Source: Mucilaginibacter celer (GTDB lineage: Bacteria; Bacteroidota; Bacteroidia; Sphingobacteriales; Sphingobacteriaceae). Taken from it: a stretch of DNA of 64,000 nt. Below the pieces are notes generated by a model. The model saw nothing but the letters and a program-made list of their open reading frames with translations. It did no database searches and was not told the DNA's origin. The stretch covers positions 6,138,001 through 6,202,000 of the forward strand of contig NZ_CP032869.1 in NCBI RefSeq assembly GCF_003576455.2. The letters are read 5' to 3'. Positions 44,869-54,710 of the stretch are shown here, in pieces (position 1 is the stretch's first letter; each line of letters begins with the position of its first letter). A program made the position numbers and the translations under genes.

Positions 44869-45630
44869 ATGAACTACACTATCAATCATCTTCCCGAACG
44901 TACAGCTAAACCACGTGATAAAGGCATTACCATGGTTATGGATAAAGGGCTTAGCCTGCGCCAGGTTGAAGATTTTATTGAAGTTGGCGGGCCATATACT
45001 GATATTGTGAAACTGGGTTGGGCTACATCGTATGTTACGCCAAACCTTGATCAAAAACTACAGCTTTACCGCGAAGCCGGCATTCCGGTTTATTTTGGCG
45101 GTACTTTGTTCGAAGCATTTATTGTGCGTAACCAGTTTGATGATTATCGCCGTTTACTGGATAAATATAAACTGGAGCATGCCGAGGTATCAGATGGATC
45201 GATCACCATCGAGCATGATGTGAAATGTAATTACATCAGCGAACTGGCCAGGCAGGTAACCGTGATCTCGGAAGTAGGTTCGAAAGATGTACAGAAAATC
45301 TTCGCCCCTTATAAATGGATCAAGCTCATGAACGCCGAACTTGAAGCCGGCTCGTGGAAAGTGATTGCCGAAGCCCGCGAAAGCGGCAACGTAGGGATCT
45401 ACCGCGATTCGGGCGAGGTACGCCAGGGATTGGTTGATGAAATATTAACCCAGATTTCGGAAGAAGCTATTATCTGGGAAGCTCCGCAAAAGGCACAACA
45501 GGTTTGGTTTATTAAGCTTATAGGTGCCAATGTAAGTTTGGGTAACATCGCCCCGGCAGATATTATCCCCCTGGAAACTTTGCGCCTCGGCATCCGTAGT
45601 GATACTTTTGATCACTTTTTAGAAATGTAA
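44869..45630 (+). CDS. Phosphosulfolactate synthase (ComA family)
   Basis: A 253-residue TIM-barrel protein. The family joins sulfite to phosphoenolpyruvate to make phosphosulfolactate. Conserved stretches are RDKGITMVMDKGLSLRQVED, DIVKLGWATSYV, PVYFGGTLFEAF, SDGSITIEHD and ISEVGSKD. ATG 44869 is chosen; the longer frame would read through repeat sequence. In methanogens the pathway makes coenzyme M; in Bacteroidota a role in sulfonate or sulfonolipid precursors is conceivable (inference). It stands alone with its own terminator. Confidence 0.87.
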   Translation: MNYTINHLPERTAKPRDKGITMVMDKGLSLRQVEDFIEVGGPYTDIVKLGWATSYVTPNLDQKLQLYREAGIPVYFGGTLFEAFIVRNQFDDYRRLLDKYKLEHAEVSDGSITIEHDVKCNYISELARQVTVISEVGSKDVQKIFAPYKWIKLMNAELEAGSWKVIAEARESGNVGIYRDSGEVRQGLVDEILTQISEEAIIWEAPQKAQQVWFIKLIGANVSLGNIAPADIIPLETLRLGIRSDTFDHFLEM

Positions 45631-45662
45631 TTGTTGACTGATCTTATACACAATTAACCAGG

Positions 45663-45691
45663 GCCTTCGGAATTTTCTGAAGGCTTTTTTT
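45663..45691 (+). terminator. Terminator of the phosphosulfolactate synthase gene
   Basis: Stem GCCTTC...GAAGGC followed by seven T, 33 bases after the stop. Confidence 0.8.
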
Positions 45692-45810
45692 GTTTGGACG
45701 GGTATGCAGGATTAAGAATCTACGCTTAGCTGCTCAGGTATGGAAGCGTGGACGCTACCTTTAAAAAAGATGCGGGCGAAGTACGCTTGGGGCTGTGATT
45801 AAAATAGAAT

Positions 45811-45850
45811 AAAAAAACGGCGAACCTGTTTAACAGATTCGCCGCTTTTT
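45811..45850 (-). terminator. Terminator of the giant dehydrogenase gene
   Basis: Stem GGCGAA...TTCGCC (extended by flanking CG) with A/T runs on both sides. It lies 24 bases beyond the stop of the gene at 45874 and may work in both directions. Confidence 0.75.
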
Positions 45851-45873
45851 TATAGTATTGGGTTCTTTCCTGT

Positions 45874-48800
45874 CTATTTCGCACTAAAAATAACCGAAGT
45901 TACCCCTGCTGTCATAGCAGCCTTACTTGCCGGTTTATACACAAAAAACAGCTTATGCATTTTACCATCGGTAACCGGGTTAAGCACAAGGTGTACAACA
46001 CCGCCTTTGGCATCCTTAGCCGGTACGGCCATACTGCCTTTTCCGGCTACCGCGCCGGTTTCAGAATCCAGCCTCAACTCAAAATTAAGAGGGGCCGTTG
46101 GTGGTGCCTGCCAGAAGTTGGTAAGGTTGATGGAACGCACGCCGGTTAAATCGATATTGTCAATCTCAAACCAGCCATCGCCGCCAGGGTAGATCATCAG
46201 GTTGATACCATTGTATTTAAAGGCGGTAAATCCGTTAAATTTCTCCGAGCCTTTAAACAAATAAGTGCTGCTGTTTAGCGATACTACGGCGTTTCCGGTC
46301 ATCTTTTTGATGTCGTTACCGCCATCATCAGTATATTTGGCCGAGAGCACCAACGCCGCCGACTGTTGTTTTTCTGGCGGAGCAGGCAAAATAGTACCCG
46401 ATGCAGCCAATGATGGTTTCTGATCGCTCTTATCTAACGAGAGCACCCAGTTGATGATCTGGTCAAGATCACCTTTTTTGATGCTTGGGTGGGCCGACAT
46501 TGCAGTTTCTCCCCAAACACCGGCACCGCCTTTTATTACCTTTTGGCTAAGTTTAGCCGCAGCGTTAGGATCTTTTTTGTATTTGGCTGAAACCTGTAAA
46601 AACGACGGACCGATAGATTTACCGTCTTCCTTATGGCAGCTTTTGCAATCCATGGTTAACATAATGGTTTTACCGCGGTTTTCAGGTTCGCCCTGTTCTA
46701 ATTGCGCAGCAGTTTGCGCTTTATCAAAGCCATCAATATAATCAAGCCCTACATAAATGCGTTTCGGATCAACCGCTTTGGTATCCGGGCCATCGGTTAC
46801 GCTAACTGCATATTTAACGGGCAGGCCCGGCAGATAGAACGATTTATTACCTCCGGATATATTGATGCTAACCGTAGGCTGCTCGTTACCTGCGTAAACG
46901 GCTATAGGGGCGCCTTTACCGGCAGCACCTTTATCATCCTTAGTTTCAACCGTAATTTTATAATCGCCTACAGTAGTATAGGTATAGCTAAGCGTTGGCG
47001 TAGTTGTTTGTTTGGTTACGCCGTTGCCTAAATTCCAGGTGTAGGAGATATTGTCTTTTTCCGGATCGTGAGCCTCAACCGAAAGTTTAACAGTAAACGG
47101 CAGCACGCCCGATTTTTTGTCGGCTTTAAATGATGTGATCTCTGGCGGGCGGTTGCCTGCTATATAATCAATCCTGAACAAGCCTGCATCCGGGTTGTGG
47201 CTAAACCAGCCGCTGCCGTATTCCAGGCCGTAAAGCCTGCCATCGGGGCCAACCTCCATATCAATCATCGAGTTCACCTTCAGTTTAGGGAAGAAAGGCT
47301 CCATCTTATCAAAATCACCTTCGGGTGTAAGACTGATGGCCTTGATCCAGCCGCGCATCCAATCGTACGCTAAAAACTTGCCGTTATAATAATCGGGCAG
47401 GCGGGTATCTGAAGGGAACATATCAGTATAATACACCGGACCAGCCATGGCATTTCTGCCGCCTGTACCAACCTGAGGGAAATCGGCCGATGGTCCGTAC
47501 GGATACCATACAAATGCGGGCTGTGCCGGAGGCAGGTCACGCAAACCGGTATTGTTGCGCGAATCGTTAACCGGATGTTTCGGATCAAAGGCCGGGCCCG
47601 ATTTGCCTGTGCCATAATCATACAGATGGTATGGTTTGTTATCGCCTACAAAATAAGGCCAGCCAAAATTACCGGCTTTTTTTGCCTGGTTAACCTCGTC
47701 ATAACCCATAGGGCCGCGGGTATCCAAACTGTCGTTATGCGCATCCGGACCAACCTCACCCCAGTACAGGTAACCATTTTTCTGATCTACCGAGATACGG
47801 TACGGGTTCCTGTCGCCCATTACATAAATTTCGGGGCGAGTTTTAGGTGTGCCTTTAGGGAATAGGTTGCCTTCCGGGATGTCATACGTGCCATCATCCT
47901 TTACATTGATGCGCATAATTTTACCGCGAAGATCATTGGTATTACCTGCCGAGCGGCGGGCATCAAATTGTAAATGTCCCGGCCTGTCATCCAGCGGAGC
48001 ATAACCGCTGCTCACGTATTTCTGACCCTTTTCATCAAAAGGCGTTGAGTTATCACCGGCCGAGAAAAACAGGGTTTTATCAGGCCCCGGTCCGAAGGCT
48101 ATCGAGCCGCCGGTATGGCAGCAGATCTCGCGCTGCGCCTTTACCTCCAATATTACTTTTTCGGTTTTCTTATCAAGCGTATCGTTTTTAAAGGTAAACC
48201 TCGATAAGCGGTTAACCGAACTATCCGCAGGGCTGTAGTAAATATAAATCCAGTTATTTTTTTCAAAGTCGGGGTCTTTAGCCAAACCCAACATACCTTC
48301 TTCTGCATTTACATTGGGTACGTGGGCTTTCCAGTACACATCAAAAAAACCAACCTGTTTTACCTTTTGGGTATCGTGCTTATACAGCATGATTTCGCCG
48401 CGGCGTTGCAGTACCAGTATATCAAAGTTAGGTAAGATGGTCATTTCGGTAGGCTCAAAAAACTCGCCGGTTGAGAGCTGGGTCTTTTTAAACCGGTCCT
48501 CATCGGGTGGGTTTTGTGTTTTGGCTTTGCCGTAATCCAGTTCCTTATTATCGCCAATGGCATATTTAATACCGGCAAGCAGCATTTTCAGGTAACCGGC
48601 TTCTTTATAAGTTTCGTCGGTATGGCCCATGGCGGTATAAAACGAGCGACCGCCATCAAAATCATGGTACCAGGTGGCAGGATGCAGACCCATACGTTTG
48701 CCGCCTTTGTAGGTGCTTTCGTCAAGGGTGATCAGTACATGCACATCCTCAGCCAGCGGTTTGCGGAAACTGTAAAACTCGTCGGTGCGTTTCCAAACCT

Positions 48801-49296
48801 TTGGCAGGTCTTTGGTGGCATCGTTATTAGCATCAACTATGTTATAGGTGCCGGGTTGTACGTTGGGGTTTTTATCGTGGATGCCGGGATGGTCATAAAA
48901 CCAGGCGCCAACCAGGCGGCCATACCAGCCCCAGTCGTACTCGGTATCTGATGCAGCGTGGATGCCCACAAAGCCGCCGCCTGCCTGGATATAGCGCTCA
49001 AAAGCGGCTTCCTGGCGGTAATCAAGTACATCGGCGGTAGTGCTTAAAAATATCACTGTTGAGTATTGTTTCAGTGTATCGTCATTAAACATTGCCGAAT
49101 TTTTTGTGGTATCCACGTCAAATCCGTTTTCGGCACCAAGTTTTTTGATAGCTACGATACCCGCATCGATAGATGCATGGTGAAAGCCCATGGTTTTTGA
49201 AAAGATGAGCACCTTTGGTTTATTGGGGCGCGTTTTGTTACAGGATAAATAAATGCAGCTAAGGGCCGCAAACATTATCAGCACGATTTTTCTCAT
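45874..49296 (-). CDS. Multidomain lipoprotein: ThuA, sugar dehydrogenase propeller, PKD, cytochrome c, CBM
   Basis: An 1140-residue exported lipoprotein (lipobox CIYLSC, about residue 19). Domain order: ThuA-like glutamine amidotransferase fold (~27-250; KVLIFSKTMGFHHASIDAG, GFVGIHAASDTEYDW); PQQ-type glucose/sorbosone dehydrogenase propeller (~275-690; PNVNAEEGMLGLAKDPDF, GEVGPDAHND); PKD (~715-800); cytochrome c with CKSCH near 882 and a likely Met ligand near 932; carbohydrate-binding CBM6-like end (~985-1130). It probably oxidises a sugar at the envelope and passes electrons through the haem. It has its own promoter and terminator, downstream of SusCD. Confidence 0.85.
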   Translation of the reverse strand: MRKIVLIMFAALSCIYLSCNKTRPNKPKVLIFSKTMGFHHASIDAGIVAIKKLGAENGFDVDTTKNSAMFNDDTLKQYSTVIFLSTTADVLDYRQEAAFERYIQAGGGFVGIHAASDTEYDWGWYGRLVGAWFYDHPGIHDKNPNVQPGTYNIVDANNDATKDLPKVWKRTDEFYSFRKPLAEDVHVLITLDESTYKGGKRMGLHPATWYHDFDGGRSFYTAMGHTDETYKEAGYLKMLLAGIKYAIGDNKELDYGKAKTQNPPDEDRFKKTQLSTGEFFEPTEMTILPNFDILVLQRRGEIMLYKHDTQKVKQVGFFDVYWKAHVPNVNAEEGMLGLAKDPDFEKNNWIYIYYSPADSSVNRLSRFTFKNDTLDKKTEKVILEVKAQREICCHTGGSIAFGPGPDKTLFFSAGDNSTPFDEKGQKYVSSGYAPLDDRPGHLQFDARRSAGNTNDLRGKIMRINVKDDGTYDIPEGNLFPKGTPKTRPEIYVMGDRNPYRISVDQKNGYLYWGEVGPDAHNDSLDTRGPMGYDEVNQAKKAGNFGWPYFVGDNKPYHLYDYGTGKSGPAFDPKHPVNDSRNNTGLRDLPPAQPAFVWYPYGPSADFPQVGTGGRNAMAGPVYYTDMFPSDTRLPDYYNGKFLAYDWMRGWIKAISLTPEGDFDKMEPFFPKLKVNSMIDMEVGPDGRLYGLEYGSGWFSHNPDAGLFRIDYIAGNRPPEITSFKADKKSGVLPFTVKLSVEAHDPEKDNISYTWNLGNGVTKQTTTPTLSYTYTTVGDYKITVETKDDKGAAGKGAPIAVYAGNEQPTVSINISGGNKSFYLPGLPVKYAVSVTDGPDTKAVDPKRIYVGLDYIDGFDKAQTAAQLEQGEPENRGKTIMLTMDCKSCHKEDGKSIGPSFLQVSAKYKKDPNAAAKLSQKVIKGGAGVWGETAMSAHPSIKKGDLDQIINWVLSLDKSDQKPSLAASGTILPAPPEKQQSAALVLSAKYTDDGGNDIKKMTGNAVVSLNSSTYLFKGSEKFNGFTAFKYNGINLMIYPGGDGWFEIDNIDLTGVRSINLTNFWQAPPTAPLNFELRLDSETGAVAGKGSMAVPAKDAKGGVVHLVLNPVTDGKMHKLFFVYKPASKAAMTAGVTSVIFSAK

Positions 49297-49398
49297 ATCG
49301 ACTTTTGTATTGGTTTTGGGTTAATTGGTTTTATGCCTTTAATTTTTAGGGTTTGGGGCCGTAATTTACTCAATCGATTGCAATAAATTGCTGCCTAT

Positions 49399-49428
49399 CA
49401 AATTTATAACTAAATATTTACGAAACAA
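49399..49428 (-). promoter_or_regulatory. Promoter of the giant dehydrogenase gene
   Basis: TTG (49426-49428), a 19-base spacer, then TAAATTTG (49399-49406), an exact TAnnTTTG. It gives a leader of about 95 bases, showing independent transcription from SusCD. Confidence 0.55.
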
Positions 49429-49525
49429 TAGCCAATGTGTAAAAATGACACGATAAATTATTGTGTTGTTTTTTAAAGCTTAAAATCAGGTTTATCTATT
49501 TGAATTGAGGTGGCATGAAGGCTAA

Positions 49526-49558
49526 TAAAAAAGCCGGCCCTGTTATCAGGACCGGCTT
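49526..49558 (-). terminator. Terminator of the SusCD operon
   Basis: Near-perfect stem AAGCCGGTCCTG...CAGGGCCGGCTT with T-run on the minus strand, 27 bases after the SusD stop. Confidence 0.85.
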
Positions 49559-49584
49559 AGCAAAACTACATAAAGTAAAGTTTA

Positions 49585-51498
49585 TTAATGTTTTGCCCAC
49601 CAAAGCGGTGTTAACACTGCATCGGCACCACCAAGGGCAGATACGGCTGTGTTATAACCGGCGGCGTTGCTGTTACGCAGGTTCGACGGATATTTTACAC
49701 GTTGCGGCAAAAACTGGATGCTGCTGGTCATGTAGTTTGAACCGGTTAATGCCGGCAAATCGGTCAGGATATCTTCAACCGCCGGGTTCTCGAAGAAAGG
49801 TAATCCTAACCTTCTGTGGTCGCTCCAGGTTTCTAAAGGCAACCATGGCAGTTGTGCCAGGTATTTTTGGGTAATGATTTTGGTTAGGTGATCATTACGT
49901 ACAGTACCCGATTTATACAGATCATTTTTAGGATAGGCAACATCAACAGTACCTGCGGCTCCGGTAATACCATCTTCATAGTTCATGGTGTGGGTTGCAG
50001 CTGGTTCGGTGGTGTTATCCCAGTTAACAGAGGTACCTACGCGGTTGTAATCAGTAGAAGCGAGGTAAGTGCTAAGGTTAGCTGTCGTTCCGAAATATTC
50101 GAAACTTTTAGCAATACCTGTTTCATAAGCAGTTTTAGCAGCAACAGGCGATGTCCATCCGCGTTCGGCAGCTTCGGCAAGCAGGAAGTAAGTTTCCCAT
50201 GGGCCAAAAAATACCCTGCGGTTGTTGCCGCTGCGATAAAGCAGGTTTAACAATGGTTTACATCCGTTGGTAGTGATAGCCGCATTACGTGATGCTTTAG
50301 GGCCCCAGTTACCATCAACTTTGGCATTCCAGGTGTATTTTGCATCAAGTGTTTTAACAACTGTGCCGGCTGTGTTTTTCAGATCGCCTTTTGATGTTGT
50401 AAAGCTTGTGCTGATTGACGGATAATTGATATCAGTAGTATTGCCCGGGATGCTGTATATTTTATATGCACGCGGATCGATAGTATTCGGCAAGCCGTTT
50501 AACCAGTAACCAGCCATAGGGTCGTTGGTTTTTGTAGCAAACTGATCGGTATAGCGTTGACCAAGCCAGTTGGCAGGCTTAATAGCCGATTGGAAGGTTG
50601 CACTTAACTGGTCGGCCGATTTAACACCGCCCAAACCAACAGCAAGGTTGTTATAAGTAGCAGAGATTGGCAGGCCCATCCATGATGATTCGCGACGGAA
50701 TACGCTGGCCAATGCATCCCAGCCATGCGATTCGGTTACACTGAAGATATCGGTAGCATCTGTAATAAAGTCGCTGTTTTTGGCAGCATCTTCAAATTCG
50801 GTTTTTGCTTTTGATGCATCAACCTCAGATAAACGCATGGCTAAACGCATGCGCAACGAGTTGGCAAATTTACGCCATTTAGCATAATCATAATTGTAAG
50901 CAGGATCTTCCGATTTAACCTGTGATGGATTGGTAACGTTCAGATCCAGTTTTGACGAAGCATCTTTAAGCTCGCCCAAAGCAAAATAATATACCGTTTT
51001 TACATCTTTAAACTGTGGGTTTGTTCCCTGGAAAGCATCGGTAGGCATTGGGCCAAAAGTATCCGAAAACTCGCTCATCAGGTACGCTCTCCAGATCCTT
51101 GCAACCTGGATAAGGTTTTGTGTATAAGGTTTTGATGTACCCTTAGCTATTTGATCGGTACCTACCTGTATAGCAGTGTTGATATTATTTTGCCACTGCG
51201 ATGACTGTCTGTAGTATTCAGATGCCCAATCATCAACAAATGAACCTTGCGAAAAAGTATCGCCATCCTCATCCTGCAGCGAATGACCGCCAACAACCCA
51301 GTAAAGGATAAACATACGCTCGGATAAACCGGGGTCCTGCTGCGCACCGATGATAGCGTTGTTTATAAAATATTCTGTTTGAACCTGATCGCCGTTTGCT
51401 GCAAAGGGATCGGTATTCACATCATTAAACTTCTTGCACGATGCCAGCATTGAAGTTGCCAACAGCACGATGCATGATTTTTTTAATATCGATTTCAT
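49585..51498 (-). CDS. SusD/RagB-family nutrient-binding outer-membrane lipoprotein
   Basis: A 637-residue surface lipoprotein (lipobox MLASC, Cys ~21) followed by KKFNDVNTDPFAAN, the usual SusD-like_2 opening. It forms the lid over the partner SusC channel and captures the ligand. SusD specificity cannot be read from sequence. Starts 28 bases after the SusC stop, in the same operon. Confidence 0.92.
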   Translation of the reverse strand: MKSILKKSCIVLLATSMLASCKKFNDVNTDPFAANGDQVQTEYFINNAIIGAQQDPGLSERMFILYWVVGGHSLQDEDGDTFSQGSFVDDWASEYYRQSSQWQNNINTAIQVGTDQIAKGTSKPYTQNLIQVARIWRAYLMSEFSDTFGPMPTDAFQGTNPQFKDVKTVYYFALGELKDASSKLDLNVTNPSQVKSEDPAYNYDYAKWRKFANSLRMRLAMRLSEVDASKAKTEFEDAAKNSDFITDATDIFSVTESHGWDALASVFRRESSWMGLPISATYNNLAVGLGGVKSADQLSATFQSAIKPANWLGQRYTDQFATKTNDPMAGYWLNGLPNTIDPRAYKIYSIPGNTTDINYPSISTSFTTSKGDLKNTAGTVVKTLDAKYTWNAKVDGNWGPKASRNAAITTNGCKPLLNLLYRSGNNRRVFFGPWETYFLLAEAAERGWTSPVAAKTAYETGIAKSFEYFGTTANLSTYLASTDYNRVGTSVNWDNTTEPAATHTMNYEDGITGAAGTVDVAYPKNDLYKSGTVRNDHLTKIITQKYLAQLPWLPLETWSDHRRLGLPFFENPAVEDILTDLPALTGSNYMTSSIQFLPQRVKYPSNLRNSNAAGYNTAVSALGGADAVLTPLWWAKH

Positions 51499-51526
51499 AT
51501 CTATGAATTTTCTTTGTTAGAGTTAA

Positions 51527-54500
51527 TTAAAAGCCTACGGTTAGGTTAAGCAATATGGTACGTGTTGTAGGCGCACTTCCGCTTTCAAAGCCGGTTGCAT
51601 TGCTTCCGGTTGCAAAAACAGATTCAGGGTCCATACCATTCAGGTGGCTCTTAATTAACCATACGTTATTGGCAGATACACCTATTTTTGCCCTTTGCAT
51701 ACCTAAGCTTGTCATCAGGCTTTTTGGCAGATCATAGCTAAACTGAACGTTACGAACGCGGATGTTTGAGGCATCGTAAATGTTAGCTTCTGTGATACCT
51801 AAGTTACCGCGACCGGCAACCGCAGCCCAGTAATTTTGAGGAGATACAGCAACTGTATTTTTTTGGTATTGGTTAGTAGATGTATTCAATACCACACCAT
51901 CAACTACAAAATCTTTCCTGTCGCCGCCAACAACGGTGTTGCTTGCGGTACCAAGGGCCTGCATTTTTTGCAAAGTTCCGGAGAAGATTTTGCCGCCAAA
52001 ACGGGCATCAACCAGGAATGAGAAGCTGAAGCTTTTGTATGAGAAAGAGTTGGTAACACCTAATAAGCTTGAAGCTTGCTGGTTACCCAGGTTGCTTTTT
52101 ACGCCGTCATCAGTTTGTGGTAAACCTGCGTTCGAAAGGATCAGCTGGCCTTTGTAAGGGCTGTTGGCATCTGTTACGCGTTTAAATGTTGTACCGTAAA
52201 TTGTACCGTAAATCTGTCCGGTTTGTGCAACTACAGCAATGTTATCATAACCGCCTAATGCGTATTGTGATACATCGGCTGTAAGCGATTTAACAAGGTT
52301 GCGGTTCATAGAGAAGTTTACCAGCGTATTCCAGTTAAAACCCCTGCCGGTGAAAATCTTGCCGTCAACCATTAACTCCAAACCTTTGTTCTGGATATTA
52401 CCTGCGTTGATTTTGCGCGAAGTGTAACCGCTTAGGTTATCCATTGGCAGGTTGATGAGCTGCCTGGTTGCGTTAGTTTTATAAACCGAAAAGTCAAAAC
52501 CTAATCGGCTGCCGAAAAAGCGCATTTCCAAACCGGCTTCGTACGATTTAATCAGCTCGCTCTTAACATTCGGATCAAACAACACATCATTTCTGCTTGC
52601 GGTGGTGTTGCCAAGCGGGTCTTTGCTGATGGTGTAGGTATTTACCAGCTGATACTCATCCATATCGTTACCAACGGCAGCGTACGAACCTCTTAATTTA
52701 CCGTAAGTGATCCATGATGGCAGGTTGCCATTTCTGTTAAGCAATTCAGAAAATACCAATGAGCCGGTTGCCGATGGATAAAAATATGAACGGTTGGCAG
52801 CGCTTAATGCCGAGCTCCAATCGTTTCTGAAAGTGCCGTCAAAAAACAGGAACTGATCATAATTGATACCTAACGAACCATAAACCGAGTTGATGTTGTG
52901 GCGATAGAGACCCTGGCCAAGCACCGGATTGCCTACTACGTTGTTTATAGAGAACAGGTTAGGTACATTTAAAGTACCGGCGCTTGCACTAAGGAATGAA
53001 CGGTTCCTGTCCATAAGATTACCACCTAATGTTGCAACGCCGCCCCATTTGCCAAACAGGTTATCTTTTTTGGCAGTGAACAGCATGCTGTAGTTGGTTT
53101 CGGTGAAAGAGGTTCTTCTTACACCGTATGAACCGCCTGTAACACCGGGAGCACCTGCGTACAGCCTGTTTTCGGCATTGGTGGTATATTTATCGGCACC
53201 GGCACGGCCTTCAACATTTAACCATTTGTTAAATTGATATTTGATAGATGCGTTTAATAAAAACCTGTCCCTGATATCCTCGTTCAGACTGTATTTTGAT
53301 GCCCAGTAAGGGTTCAGGTCCGGTCCGTCATGCCACCAGCGCATGTTACCGGCAGAGTTCAACGGATTTTTATAACTGGTAACATCTATTGAATTTGGAA
53401 GTGTTTCCAGGTAATAAAAATAGTTGTTAGGGTTGTAGCCAGACTGCGGACGGTTTTTTGCTGTTGCGTTGATGTATTGAACTTTGGTATCAACTGTCCA
53501 CCTGTCATTACTGCCAAATTTGCTAACCGTACGTGCGGTAAGGTTATTGCGGATCAGCTTGGCACCAGGGATGTAGCTTTTATCATCCAAACGGTTGTAT
53601 GAAGTATAAACCGATGTTGATTTATACTGTTGCTGCCATGAAATGCCTTGCATTGATTGCAAACCTGTTTGAAAATAATTGGCGATGTTATCGTTATAGT
53701 TTTGTGCAAACTTTGTACCATCAAGAGCGGTTTGGCTTTGCCCGCCATTTTTTTCGCCCCAGCTCTGATCAGAGGTGTTTACAAAACCACCGCCTGTACC
53801 CTGGCCAAACACGGTTTGCATTTTAGGCCTTGCAAATATGCTTTCAAAACCAAATGATGAGGTGAAGGTAATACCTAAACCGTTTTGGCTTTTACCTGTT
53901 TTGGTAGTAATTAAAATGGCACCGTTACCAGCCCTCGAGCCATAAAGTGCAGCTGCAGCCGGGCCCTTTAACACGCTCATACTCTCAATATCATCAGAGT
54001 TGATATCGGCCAAACCGTTACCCATATCCCTGCCGGGGTTGTAATAATCGTTATTGTTGTTTTCGTTACCTATAAAGTTATCTAAAGGCGTGCCGTCAAC
54101 CACAATGAGGGGTTGGTTTGTACCTGTAAGCGAGTTGTTACCCCTTAAGGTAATACGGCTTGAACCACCCGGGCCATTGCTTGAACGGGTAATTTGTAAA
54201 CCCGCTACCTGGCCCGAAAGCGCGTTAACAATGTTTGCTTCCTTGCGGTCGGCAATGGTTTGTCCTTTTACTTCCTGTACGGCGTAGCCTAATGATTTTT
54301 TTTCGCGCTTAATACCTAAAGCCGTTACCACTACCTCATTCAAACTACTTTCCCCACTTTCCATTACCACATTAATAGTTGTATTTTGGCCAACTGCAAC
54401 TTCCTGCGTTTTATAGCCTACAAACGAAAACGTTAATATGGCACCCGGTTTCACAGTAAGTGTAAACTTGCCATTAACATTGGTGGCGGTGCCATTGGTT

Positions 54501-54646
54501 GTACCTTTTTCGGTAACATTGACACCAGGAGCGGCCTGCCCCGTTTTTTCAGTTACCGTACCGGTAACTACTTTTTGCGCATACGCTGCCATTGTCATCA
54601 AACTGAATAACAAAACGGCGGTACACCTCAGGTACATTTGTTTCAT
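51527..54646 (-). CDS. SusC/RagA-family TonB-dependent receptor
   Basis: A 1039-residue outer-membrane importer. ATG 54646 starts a signal peptide (MKQMYLRCTAVLLFSLMTMAAYAQ); a longer frame overlapping the regulator gene is rejected. A carboxypeptidase-D-like regulatory domain (~27-110) precedes the plug (LNEVVVTALGIKREKKSLGYA, the SusC signature) and the 22-strand barrel ending LLNLTVGF. It works with the SusD downstream. No promoter is seen in its 64-base leader, so it is probably transcribed with the ROK regulator upstream. Confidence 0.94.
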   Translation of the reverse strand: MKQMYLRCTAVLLFSLMTMAAYAQKVVTGTVTEKTGQAAPGVNVTEKGTTNGTATNVNGKFTLTVKPGAILTFSFVGYKTQEVAVGQNTTINVVMESGESSLNEVVVTALGIKREKKSLGYAVQEVKGQTIADRKEANIVNALSGQVAGLQITRSSNGPGGSSRITLRGNNSLTGTNQPLIVVDGTPLDNFIGNENNNNDYYNPGRDMGNGLADINSDDIESMSVLKGPAAAALYGSRAGNGAILITTKTGKSQNGLGITFTSSFGFESIFARPKMQTVFGQGTGGGFVNTSDQSWGEKNGGQSQTALDGTKFAQNYNDNIANYFQTGLQSMQGISWQQQYKSTSVYTSYNRLDDKSYIPGAKLIRNNLTARTVSKFGSNDRWTVDTKVQYINATAKNRPQSGYNPNNYFYYLETLPNSIDVTSYKNPLNSAGNMRWWHDGPDLNPYWASKYSLNEDIRDRFLLNASIKYQFNKWLNVEGRAGADKYTTNAENRLYAGAPGVTGGSYGVRRTSFTETNYSMLFTAKKDNLFGKWGGVATLGGNLMDRNRSFLSASAGTLNVPNLFSINNVVGNPVLGQGLYRHNINSVYGSLGINYDQFLFFDGTFRNDWSSALSAANRSYFYPSATGSLVFSELLNRNGNLPSWITYGKLRGSYAAVGNDMDEYQLVNTYTISKDPLGNTTASRNDVLFDPNVKSELIKSYEAGLEMRFFGSRLGFDFSVYKTNATRQLINLPMDNLSGYTSRKINAGNIQNKGLELMVDGKIFTGRGFNWNTLVNFSMNRNLVKSLTADVSQYALGGYDNIAVVAQTGQIYGTIYGTTFKRVTDANSPYKGQLILSNAGLPQTDDGVKSNLGNQQASSLLGVTNSFSYKSFSFSFLVDARFGGKIFSGTLQKMQALGTASNTVVGGDRKDFVVDGVVLNTSTNQYQKNTVAVSPQNYWAAVAGRGNLGITEANIYDASNIRVRNVQFSYDLPKSLMTSLGMQRAKIGVSANNVWLIKSHLNGMDPESVFATGSNATGFESGSAPTTRTILLNLTVGF

Positions 54647-54710
54647 GTTTTTTGGGATTATGTAGTTATTAAATAATAGGTAGTGTTTCTTTTTAGTACG
54701 ATGTATTGCA

